Source: Martensiomyces pterosporus (lineage: Eukaryota; Kickxellomycota; Kickxellomycetes; Kickxellales; Kickxellaceae). From it: a stretch of DNA of 41,723 bases. Location: positions 99,960-141,682 of the forward strand of contig MU603948.1 of NCBI GenBank assembly GCA_025201845.1, written 5' to 3'. The notes beneath the pieces were generated by a model, which saw only the letters and a list, made by a program, of their open reading frames with translations, had not been told where the DNA came from and made no database searches. Of this stretch, positions 21,268-29,279 are shown piece after piece (position 1 is the first letter of the stretch; the number at the start of each line of letters is the position of its first letter). A program made the translations under genes and the position numbers.

Positions 21268-22287
21268 TTAGGACTCGAGGTTGAGACCAAGGCCGAACTT
21301 GTTCTCCCCCTTGAGGTGGTCCAGTTCACCCGAGAGCAGGAACGAGAATCCCGGCGCGATCTTCTCCTCAAGCAGCATCGAGACCTTGCCAAAGTTGTCG
21401 GCCATGGCGCGGACAGTCGACGCAGCAAACTCGTACTTGACACCAACCGAGCAGCTGGCCTCACGGCGTCCCTGCGACGGAACATTGACCATCTGGAGCT
21501 CCGCACCCGCCTCGCACTTCTCCGTGATCCGGCGCCAGTATGAGGTCGACAGCATATTGGTACCCTGCGTCTGGGCCACCCACACGCGGTCGGCCGATGG
21601 CTGGTACCGCAGAGCAAAGGAAATTCCGGTCTCCTGGACCTTGGGCATGGGGCACTGGTACAGGAGCTCTGCGCCCACGCTCAGCTTATGCGTGATCGAC
21701 TGCAGGTAGTTGGCCAGGTAGATGCCAGTTCCATCGACAGGCGACGGGTTGATCGCCTTGATGTTGGCGGTGTAGTCCGAGCCCGTGTACTCGCTCTCCA
21801 GCTGGAGCATTGACTGCGAATCGGTCGCCATCACCTGCGCCTGAGCCTTTGCCTGCAGACGCTTCGACAGCGCATAGTTGAGGCGTGCCTGGAGGTTGCC
21901 GTCGGTGTCCATCTTTCCGTGCATCAGCGTGTCCTCGTCGGCGTAGACGCCAGCAAACTCAAAGCTCGAGGGCTGGCCGGGGAGTCCCAGCTGGAACGTG
22001 TGCATGACCTGGAAGTTTGGCGACAGGATCTTGGCCAGATCAGCGCGCCCGCCCTCAAACATAAAGTTTGTCAGCATCGTGCCCTTGATCTCCTTGTTCA
22101 AGTACTCGAACTGGCCGGGGTTGGGCAGGTTCAGCCGCAGACGGTGCTGGTTCAGGGCCTTGTAGTAGTGCGTGGGGTTCCAGAACTTGAAGTGAAGCTC
22201 CTCCTCAAGGCTGGCCTTGGGTGGCTTGAATCCCAGGTCTGCAACGCTGGGCACTGCTGATTCCGAGGGTGGTGGTGCGTAAGCCAT
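21268..22287 (-). CDS. TOM40: TOM40, protein-import channel of the mitochondrial outer membrane
   Basis: A single exon of 339 residues, the usual Tom40 size. It is a 19-strand beta-barrel of the Porin_3 (VDAC/Tom40) family that forms the pore through which almost all nucleus-encoded mitochondrial proteins pass. After a short Pro-rich N-terminus (MAYAPPPSESAVPSV), the sequence shows the conserved Tom40 entry (NPTHYYKALNQHRLRLNLPN), alternating hydrophobic strand patterns, MFEGGRADLAKILSPNFQV, a late strand SYWRRITEKCEAGAELQM, and a C-terminal strand LSGELDHLKGENKFGLGLNL that carries the beta-signal-like ending. The ATG at 22287 is preceded by an AT-rich leader. No intron is needed. Confidence 0.97.
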   Translation of the reverse strand: MAYAPPPSESAVPSVADLGFKPPKASLEEELHFKFWNPTHYYKALNQHRLRLNLPNPGQFEYLNKEIKGTMLTNFMFEGGRADLAKILSPNFQVMHTFQLGLPGQPSSFEFAGVYADEDTLMHGKMDTDGNLQARLNYALSKRLQAKAQAQVMATDSQSMLQLESEYTGSDYTANIKAINPSPVDGTGIYLANYLQSITHKLSVGAELLYQCPMPKVQETGISFALRYQPSADRVWVAQTQGTNMLSTSYWRRITEKCEAGAELQMVNVPSQGRREASCSVGVKYEFAASTVRAMADNFGKVSMLLEEKIAPGFSFLLSGELDHLKGENKFGLGLNLES

Positions 22288-22996
22288 GCTTTTTTCTTTT
22301 TAAATTCTATGGTATGCGCGTGTCGCTGGTGACTGCTCTGCGTGTATCCGTCTGCGGTGCCAAATACTGGAAACTATCAGGAGAAAGAGAAAGCCTATAT
22401 ACCGTCTGCTGCCGGTGCACTCAGTAAGAACCGCGCCTACCTGGAGTAGAAGAGTTAAAGCAGGACAGGTGTATAGTTGGCGATGGCAAGGCCAGGGCGT
22501 GGGCACCTTTAGCGTGTGTTTGGCAGCGACAGGAAGCCCCTTTTATTCACTCACTGATCGCAGCCGAGCATTTCAGCGCTCAGGTCAATCGCATTCATAA
22601 ACCCACAAAGGCAGCAGCTAATCGTCAGCCTGCAAACGGCGCATACGTACGCTAAAATTCTCAGGTGTTGGCTGGAGGGGAGGGGACAAAAATAGATTCC
22701 GGAATGGAAAGAAGAGGGAAGATAAGGCCAGACGAAGAAGAAGAAGAGCGGCAGCCCCAGCGGTGCAGCCTCCGCCGGCCACCCCTCTCTGCAAACCAGG
22801 CCGGGCTCACGCAGATAGCCTGGCTGAGAGCCAACTCATTCCTTGCGGCCAGTACACGTTTTTTTTTTGTTGGCGGGCCTGACAGTAAGCCCGCAAACCA
22901 GCAATCACGGATCAAATCGGATCACTAATCTCTCCTACGAGCATGTGGCAATTTTGTTTGAAATACGAATAAAGGCGGTTCTAAGTAGGGCTATAT
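22288..22996. other. Intergenic: TOM40 promoter and bS6m 3' side
   Basis: About 710 nt. It includes a purine-rich stretch (22670-22760) and a T9 run near 22860. No gene or clear regulatory motif was seen. Confidence 0.5.
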
Positions 22997-23361
22997 TTAC
23001 GTCTTTTCGCCGGTCGACACCATCTCCTCGAGCTTGTCGGTGACCTTGACGACGTTGCACCGAATGACGCGAGGGTCAAGCTTCAGCTGGCTCATCAAAA
23101 CGCCCGTTGTCTTTGGGTTCGAGTAGTAGTGCATCAGCCAGAACGATCCCTGTGTGTGGTACTCCATATGGCGCTTCATGCGGTACGGCAGCGGCTGATC
23201 CCTGCCCAGGTTAACGAACCCACGAACGGCGCCTCCACGATCCAGCACTGTCTCTGCCGAGCGCTTCAGCAAGCTGGCCATGACCGACTACAAATAATTG
23301 CAAGCCCAAAGTGGTGCAGAATAGGGTGCATCACATGTGAATTAGGTCACGCTGTCTCTAG

Positions 23362-23400
<39 letters not shown>

Positions 23401-23510
23401 GATATAAGAGCATTTGCTTAGCTGCTGGCGAAAATTGGCTGAATCCCGCCAGGTGTCCATACCTGAGTTATGTTTGACCGCGAAATGCAGACAAGCTCGT
23501 AGAGAGGCAT
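22997..23510 (-). CDS. MRP17: Mitochondrial small-subunit ribosomal protein bS6m
   Basis: Two exons, 23463-23510 and 22997-23287, with a phase-0 intron at 23288-23462 (175 nt, GTATGG...TGTAG), giving 112 residues. Exon 1 encodes MPLYELVCISRSNITQ, the hallmark N-terminus of bS6. Exon 2 continues SVMASLLKRSAETVLDRGGA, GFVNLGRDQPLPYRMKRHME, HTQGSFWLMHYYSNPK and LKLDPRVIRCNVVKV, matching the bS6 ferredoxin-like fold. The ATG that opens exon 2 (23281) is not the start, because it would omit the first beta strand. The intron contains a (CAG)11 repeat on the coding strand. The protein acts in the platform of the mitoribosomal small subunit. Confidence 0.94.
23366..23398 (-). repeat. (CAG)11 triplet repeat within the bS6m intron
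   Basis: Eleven uninterrupted CTG units on the plus strand, equal to (CAG)11 in the transcribed sense of bS6m. They sit in the middle of its 175-nt intron. The repeat is pure, so length variation between strains is likely. Confidence 0.95.
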
Positions 23511-23865
23511 GGTTGTTCTTTCTCTCTGCTGCTGCGACTCCTGTGCGCCCCGGTGGCTAATCTACAATAAAAATGAGTGAGTAAAGGCCTAGCGTGGAGG
23601 AAATCCGAGTGAAAGGGAGCGAACAGTGCAAGGCAAGGCAGCAGCGGCTTGGTTTATTTTTTGCCATCCCAGCCTGGCTGCCCGCTAGGAAGATAGTGGG
23701 CGGCAAGGTGGTGATTTGCGGTGATCCCTCGATCAAGCGATATCACTATGGCTTGCAGCGATCGAATACATCTGCAGGTGTAGACCATTGTGCTGACCAG
23801 CGGGATGCCGTGGCCTGTGTTTATTTTACTAAATATCTGCAAACCACACAGGTGGGTTTCTGATT
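23511..23865. other. Intergenic: bS6m promoter and ELO 3' side
   Basis: 355 nt between the bS6m start and the elongase stop, both on the minus strand. A short plus-strand open frame spans most of it but lacks an ATG and any domain. Nothing else was seen. Confidence 0.5.
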
Positions 23866-24747
23866 CTACTCGTTCTTTTTGGTCTGGGGTTTCGGCTCGC
23901 CAGTGGCAGCATTCTTCGCGCCTCCCTTCTTGTATGTCTTGGCGAAGAACTGCACAAACAGGTAGATGAGCGGGAGCAAGTAGCTCATCATAATCCACAG
24001 CCAGCTGCGCTGCTGCGGGGACTGGCAGTTCGGCAGGCACAGGTAGACCAGAATAAACGCCTGTCCAAACAGGAACTGGAAGATCTGCAGCGACGTCAAG
24101 TACTGCTTCCCCGGCGGATTAATGCCCAGCACTGTCAGCGCATAGTACGTGTACATAACAGTGTGTACGCCCGCGTTCTCCCAGACAATAAACACGGACG
24201 CTGCCGACGCATAGTAGTTGGCATAGTACATAATCAGAATCACGCCGGCGTGGTGGTAAATCTGCAAGAGCGAGGCCTTGCGACCCTTCAGGATAATAAT
24301 GACGGTGTCGATCAGCTCATAGTACTTTGACACGTAGAACAGGTAGGAGTGGACAAAGAGAACCGAGTTCCACACAGATCCGTCCAGGTCGCAGAGGCCA
24401 TCGAAGAAGCCCTTGCTCAGTATGCTTTGGACAAAGACGGGGAACACGCTCTTGAATGCCCAGCCAGAGTAGATGGCCAGAGCGGCGTTGTGGAAGAATA
24501 TGAACATGGTCATCGGCGTGAGTGTCGACTTGCCTGCAGCCGGGCTTTCGGCCTTGATGTTCTGGCGCTTGGCCTCAATCCGCGAGAGTTTGTTCGACGC
24601 AGGGTTGAACCAGAATGCCAGAATGACGTAGGCAAGGGAGACAAAGACGGGAACCTGCCACTGCATGAAAAACGGATACCACTCGCCCAGAGGCACCTCG
24701 CTGAGCTGCACCCAGGTGCCTGCGGGTGGGTCGATGCGATAAGCCAT
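23866..24747 (-). CDS. ELO-family very-long-chain fatty-acid elongase (3-ketoacyl-CoA synthase)
   Basis: A single exon of 293 residues with about seven membrane helices, typical of the ELO family, which condenses malonyl-CoA with acyl-CoA in the ER. Conserved boxes are KYYELIDT (141-148, KxxExxDT), NAGVHTVMYTYY (191-202, NxxxHxxMYxYY) and TSLQIFQ (218-224, TxxQxxQ). The catalytic histidine box is QIYHH (162-166) instead of HxxHH, so the first His is Gln. That variant is known from a subset of ELO enzymes, including the Isochrysis delta-9 PUFA elongase. The C-terminus ends KKNE, a dilysine (KKxx) ER-retrieval signal. The ATG at 24747 gives MAYRIDPPAG. Substrate chain length and unsaturation cannot be read from the sequence. 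Confidence 0.94.
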   Translation of the reverse strand: MAYRIDPPAGTWVQLSEVPLGEWYPFFMQWQVPVFVSLAYVILAFWFNPASNKLSRIEAKRQNIKAESPAAGKSTLTPMTMFIFFHNAALAIYSGWAFKSVFPVFVQSILSKGFFDGLCDLDGSVWNSVLFVHSYLFYVSKYYELIDTVIIILKGRKASLLQIYHHAGVILIMYYANYYASAASVFIVWENAGVHTVMYTYYALTVLGINPPGKQYLTSLQIFQFLFGQAFILVYLCLPNCQSPQQRSWLWIMMSYLLPLIYLFVQFFAKTYKKGGAKNAATGEPKPQTKKNE

Positions 24748-26322
24748 GGGGGAGTCTGTTGCGCTATTCCGCTGCCTCTGTTGTCCTGGAAGCCGGCCTC
24801 AGCGGAGCGGGTATACGAAATGCGTGCGCGAAGAAAATGAGACTTGCAACGTGCAAAAAGAAGGAAAGCGGAGCAAGGAAAGAAAGTGGCGCTTGGCGAT
24901 GCAGTGCCCAGCTGGAGATGTGTTGTTTTGCTGTTTCCGGTCTGCAGCGCTGCTACTGCTACTGCTACGCCTAACTGTAAACGGAGTAGGGAGCGCATGA
25001 GAGCCCTTTCTGCAGGTGCTAGTCACAATGTGCAACCAATAAAACTCCACGTTGGCCAGATACTAGGCCGGAATACTCTGGCCATTCTATGCAGATTGCC
25101 CGCACAATTGGCCTTTTGCTAAGCACGCTAGAGTGCCAGCCGTCCATAGACTCGGCCCGGTAGTCTCGCCTCGCCCGATCCCGGGTGTTCTCTCCTCTGG
25201 GGCCATCTCCACAATCTCCACCCCTGCCTCAGCCGCCGGGGCGCTCTTCCCCAGGCACCACACTGCCAGCAGAGCCATGCAAAATGCGGAGACGGAGCCC
25301 CAGGGCTGGAAACCCAACGGAAAACTTTTCATCTGGTGGAGCAAATAATGTTCTGCAATCCGCTGCTTCGACGTGCAAGCGCGGGAAGAAATTATCCAGA
25401 AAGGGCATGGTCAGCCTCATCTCTGCAGTCCGCCGCATGCACAGTCGCCAATCACTGGCGTTCGTTCAGCATCCCAACCGCTGCGACCGTCTGCCTAGCG
25501 AGTGGTTAAATTAACAAATACCTGGCTAGGATCACATCAAGCCCAGCGCTCCACCTCCATCGCCGGTGTATGCTGGCCGCAGCTACTCGCTGTGGAAAGC
25601 ATTCGGACCGATGCTGGCATAACGCCTGATTTGTGCTTGGTGAATAGCGTGGCAGAAAATCACGCCCGACCACCTTTGCGCGCCGGAAAACCATTCGGCG
25701 GCGCGTCTGCATATGGAAAGAGGTGACAAATGGATGCAATCGCCCTGCTGGGCACTCGTTTGACTATCACGTTGCTGTATGTAACCCGAATGGCCATGCA
25801 GCACTGTTGGACAGAACAACAGACTTTAACGAAGCATGCCACAGGAACGCAGCCCAAGGGTGACGCGTACAGCCAAACCTCCTATTATATTCTGTAACGA
25901 TGTGCGTCTCATATTCAACGCGAGTGGAGGGCTGGCACATTCTATTGGGCAGTGGCTGCCGCACAAGCAATGAGGAGCAGCGGCACCAGCAGCGGCACCA
26001 GAATGCCCTGGAATAGGAAAGGCAGTTGGGCCTGCTTTCTCGCACACCTGCTGACAAATGCCTGTTTGGATCCTGGTAGCGAGAGGGCGCTATATTGTTG
26101 GCAGTGCCTGATTGTGAACAGAAGGCGTGTGCGAAAATCCTTCAGAACAGGTGAACAAGGCGGAGGGTGGCTGTGAACACACCAATACCAGCACCCACGA
26201 AGAAGGGCAGGACGAGTATAAAAAGGCAGGCAGGCGAGCTCCTGTCCAGAGACGGAACATTCGCAGATTGCTTCTACGCATCCACACAACATCCACTCTT
26301 TTCTACGTCAGACACAAGCAAA
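24748..26322. other. Divergent promoter region ELO / alcohol dehydrogenase
   Basis: About 1.6 kb. A CTACTG-type short repeat lies at 24951-24968. Frames on both strands are not gene-like. A TATA box for the dehydrogenase is listed separately. The proximal 150 nt upstream of 26323 read like a promoter and leader. Confidence 0.5.
26217..26224 (+). promoter_or_regulatory. TATA box of the alcohol dehydrogenase gene
   Basis: TATAAAAA lies 99 nt upstream of the ATG at 26323, a usual distance for a strong, regulated fungal promoter. The codon bias of the gene fits high expression. Confidence 0.6.
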
Positions 26323-27390
26323 ATGGTTGAGGGAAAGATCAATGAGATTCACGGCTGGGCTGCCAAAGCGCCCGGCATCAAGGTCGAGCCCTGGTCGTAC
26401 ATTCCCCGCCCACTGGGCGAGAACGACGTCGAGATCAAGATCGAGTACAGCGGCATCTGCGGCTCTGACCTGCACACCATCAAGGGCGAGTGGGGACCGG
26501 CCCTGCTCCCTGCCATTGTCGGCCACGAGATCATCGGCAAGGTTATCACCAAGGGCGAGAAGGTCGCCGACCTCAGTGAGGGCGACATCGTCGGCGTTGG
26601 CGCCCAGGTGTTTGCCTGCCTCAAGGACGACTGCAAGGCCTGCAGCCGCGGCTTGGACCCCCACTGCCCCCACATGGTCTTCACCTACGACTCAAAGTAC
26701 GCCGACGGCCACCAGGCGCACGGAGGATACGCCGAGGCCGTGCGTGTAGACTCCAGCTACGTGTTCAAGATCCCCGATGCCATCGAGCCCATCTACGCCC
26801 CTCCCCTCATGTGCGCAGGCACCACTGTCTTCGCCCCCATGCTCCGCAAGGGCGTGAAGAAGGGTGACCGTGTCGGTGTTGTTGGAATTGGCGGCCTTGG
26901 CCATCTCGCCATTCAGTACGCCAGTGCTTTGGGTGCCGAGGTCGTTGCGTTCTCGCACTCCCCCAGCAAGCGCGAGCAGGCCCTGGAGCTGGGCGCCTCG
27001 ATCTTTGTCGACACCTCGAACAAGGAGGAGGTTGACGCCGTGCGCCGCTCGCTGAACTTCCTCTTCATCACCTCCAACTCCAAGGGCAACCAGTACCAGG
27101 AGTTCATCACGTGGATGGACTTTGAGGGCCAGATCGTCCTCCTTGCCGTTCCTGAGGGCCAGCTTTCGTTTGCTCCCTCCGACTTCATCACCACCGAGGT
27201 TTCCATCAGCGGCTCGCTGATTGGCGGTGTTGATGTCATCAAGAAGACCCTCGAGTTCTCTGCTAAGCACAACATCCGCCCCATGATTGAGCGCTACCCC
27301 ATTGCCAAGATCAACGAGGCTCTTGAGAGGGTGGACACTGGCAAGGCTCGCTATCGCGTTGTGCTTGAGACTGAGAAGAGCAACCTCTGA
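26323..27390 (+). CDS. Zinc-dependent, NADPH-type alcohol dehydrogenase (ADH6/cinnamyl-alcohol type)
   Basis: The ATG at 26323 gives MVEGKINEIHGWAAK and 355 residues; open sequence further upstream lacks a sensible start. It is a medium-chain dehydrogenase that reduces aldehydes or oxidises alcohols. Catalytic-zinc ligands fit C46 (GICGSDLH), H68-E69 (GHE) and C164 (PLMCAG). Structural-zinc cysteines are C99, C104, C107 and C115. The Rossmann motif GIGGLG is at 188-193, followed by FSHSPSKR, where Ser/Lys/Arg in place of an acidic residue favours NADP(H). It resembles yeast ADH6/ADH7, broad-range reductases of cinnamaldehyde, veratraldehyde and medium-chain aldehydes. The true substrate is unknown. 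A strong TATA box and C-ending codons suggest high expression. Confidence 0.96.
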   Translation: MVEGKINEIHGWAAKAPGIKVEPWSYIPRPLGENDVEIKIEYSGICGSDLHTIKGEWGPALLPAIVGHEIIGKVITKGEKVADLSEGDIVGVGAQVFACLKDDCKACSRGLDPHCPHMVFTYDSKYADGHQAHGGYAEAVRVDSSYVFKIPDAIEPIYAPPLMCAGTTVFAPMLRKGVKKGDRVGVVGIGGLGHLAIQYASALGAEVVAFSHSPSKREQALELGASIFVDTSNKEEVDAVRRSLNFLFITSNSKGNQYQEFITWMDFEGQIVLLAVPEGQLSFAPSDFITTEVSISGSLIGGVDVIKKTLEFSAKHNIRPMIERYPIAKINEALERVDTGKARYRVVLETEKSNL

Positions 27391-27993
27391 GCCGATGCGC
27401 TTTCCTCTCTTTTTCCTTTCCTTTGTGTTGTTGTGCTAACAGTTGAATATATCAGTTATGATACTATAGGCTGTCGCCTGATCATGGCGATTCTGCACTC
27501 GTAGCTGATGATTGTCGCGCTACACGCAACCAATGCGCGCTGTAAAAAGATGACGGTATGTCGGTGCTTGTGTGGAGTGCAGGCAGTAGCATGTGGCCTT
27601 CTGCGGCATGCCATTTTGCGTCTTCATCCTTTCTCTAGAATGCATGGCGTATTGCTGGGATTCAACAGCACGCTTTGCCGCCGCATGCACAAGCAGGCGC
27701 CTCCACTCTCGCCGCCCACGACCCCCTGCTGTTCTTTGGTGCTCTGAATTCGCGCAGCTACCACCATGGCAAGACCAGGCACTGCGTCGTTCTCCAGAAC
27801 TAGCACCCCGAACCTGTCGTACCTCGCAGCCTCCACACCCCCTATTACTCAGTAGCTACCTACCAGGCAATGCCACCTAACAAAAGGAGCATATGTGTGT
27901 TTCAGAATGAGTATATTGGGATGAGTGTGAAAAAGGCGGTGGCACGAGTTAAAAGCAAGGCTGGCGACGCCAGCAGCATGTCGGAGAAGGCGA
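27391..27993. other. Convergent 3' intergenic region
   Basis: About 600 nt between the dehydrogenase stop (+) and the p24 stop (-). It is T-rich just after 27390 and contains AT-rich sequence at 27440-27470, suited to 3' processing. No gene is supported. Confidence 0.55.
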
Positions 27994-28699
27994 TTAGACA
28001 ACGCCGCGGATCTTGAACAGCGACCTGACATAGTAGATCTGCCACCCACAGACTCCGGCCAGCGCCAGGGTCTGGAGAATGGCCCAGTGGAACATCCTGG
28101 TCTGCGTATCCGACACGCTCTGGTCATGGACCTCGTTGCGGAACAGCATGTGGTTGAAGTGGTCCTTAATCTCCTCGACGTTGTGCGACAGCTTGCGCAC
28201 CTCGTTCTCCGCCGGCGACGCATCGCTGCCAGCAAGGAATGCCTCCTCCTCGGGGCCATGCGGGTTGAAGTTCACGACAATCTCATGGGGTGCCTTGTTG
28301 ATGAAGCAGTAGGTGTACCTGCCGTCACTGGTGCTCACGTAGCTGTAGCTGCCCTCGCCAGAGTGCGGCATCGAGAAAATCGGGTTGCTGTGCGTGTCTT
28401 TGAGCTACAACACACAAATAAGCAAGCGCCGCAGGCAGAGATTAGAAATGGAGTCGGCTGTGTATGTGCGCTTGCCACTTGGCAAATGCATTCAGCGCTC
28501 AAGCGTGCAATCATATACGTACGACAAACTCGATTGGAAGCTTTCCGGCGGTTTCAAAGGTGATGGAGAAATGCTCGCTCTGCTTCATGCGCTCGTAGTA
28601 GCACTCCTGCGTGTTGGCCAGCATAATCGTCGTGTAGGCTGCCGCATACGAGGCGAGCAGCCCCAATGCAAGGGCAAATGTCGCGAATGGCCTGATCAT
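27994..28699 (-). CDS. p24-family (GOLD domain) ER-Golgi cargo receptor
   Basis: Two exons, 28523-28699 and 27994-28404, with a phase-0 intron at 28405-28522 (118 nt, GTACGT...TGTAG), giving 195 residues. A signal peptide (MIRPFATFALALGLLASYAAA) is followed by a GOLD beta-domain with the paired cysteines in QECYYERM and YTYCFINK. Next come a helical segment (ENEVRKLSHNVEEIKDHF), one transmembrane helix (ILQTLALAGVCGWQIYYV) and a short cytosolic tail RSLFKIRGVV. The tail, with an aromatic/hydrophobic pair and a final VV, resembles the beta (EMP24/TMED2) class most, but the subfamily is not certain. p24 proteins cycle in COPII and COPI vesicles and help load cargo such as GPI-anchored proteins. 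The neighbour AKR1 is divergently transcribed. Confidence 0.94.
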
Positions 28700-29279
28700 T
28701 GTTGCTGCGTCTCTCGAATAGAAGGGGAGTAGGGGACAAGATGCCGCAAAACTAAAAGCAATAAGCAGAGAAGCGAAAGCAATGCAGCGAGATTGCACTC
28801 CAATTGAAACTCCAAAAGCGCCTGGACACCCGTTGCGCTCGCTTGAAAATACGTCCGGCCTAACAAACAAGGCGTGGGGGCGGGCGATTGGTCCCTTCTT
28901 GCAGCCGATAGCGGCTCAGTCCACTGCCAGTCACGTGGAATCCGCCAGCGGCTCTCTGGGGAAATGCTTTTTGAAAGGCAGCATTTATCTGTTTAGAATG
29001 TTCGAGCCAGGAGTTCTTCAATGGCGGCTGCCAAGGCGCTGCCTCTCCCGTTCTTGGCAGGAGGGTGCGCTGTGATATTTTTTTTTATTAGGCCCTGCGG
29101 GACATCAGGTCCAGGCAAGGGAGCAGCGAAGAAAGCAGAGTGAGAGCACAGGGGAATATAGTGCGGCAGCACCCGCCTTCAAGCAAGCCGCCTCACGCCC
29201 TATTTTCCACAACACGCCCTTTGTCTCCCCTCTTTCTCTCTTGCTACACTCTGTGCATTAGGATACCATATTATTTCAA
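28700..29279. other. Divergent promoter region p24 / AKR1
   Basis: 580 nt shared upstream region. A pyrimidine-rich run (29210-29250) directly precedes AKR1, and T-rich sequence lies near 29073. No gene was seen. A shared bidirectional promoter is possible. Confidence 0.5.

Noticed and set aside
28990..29010. TTCGAGCC-like string resembling a tRNA B box
   Set aside because: No matching A box, acceptor stem or anticodon arm could be drawn around it.
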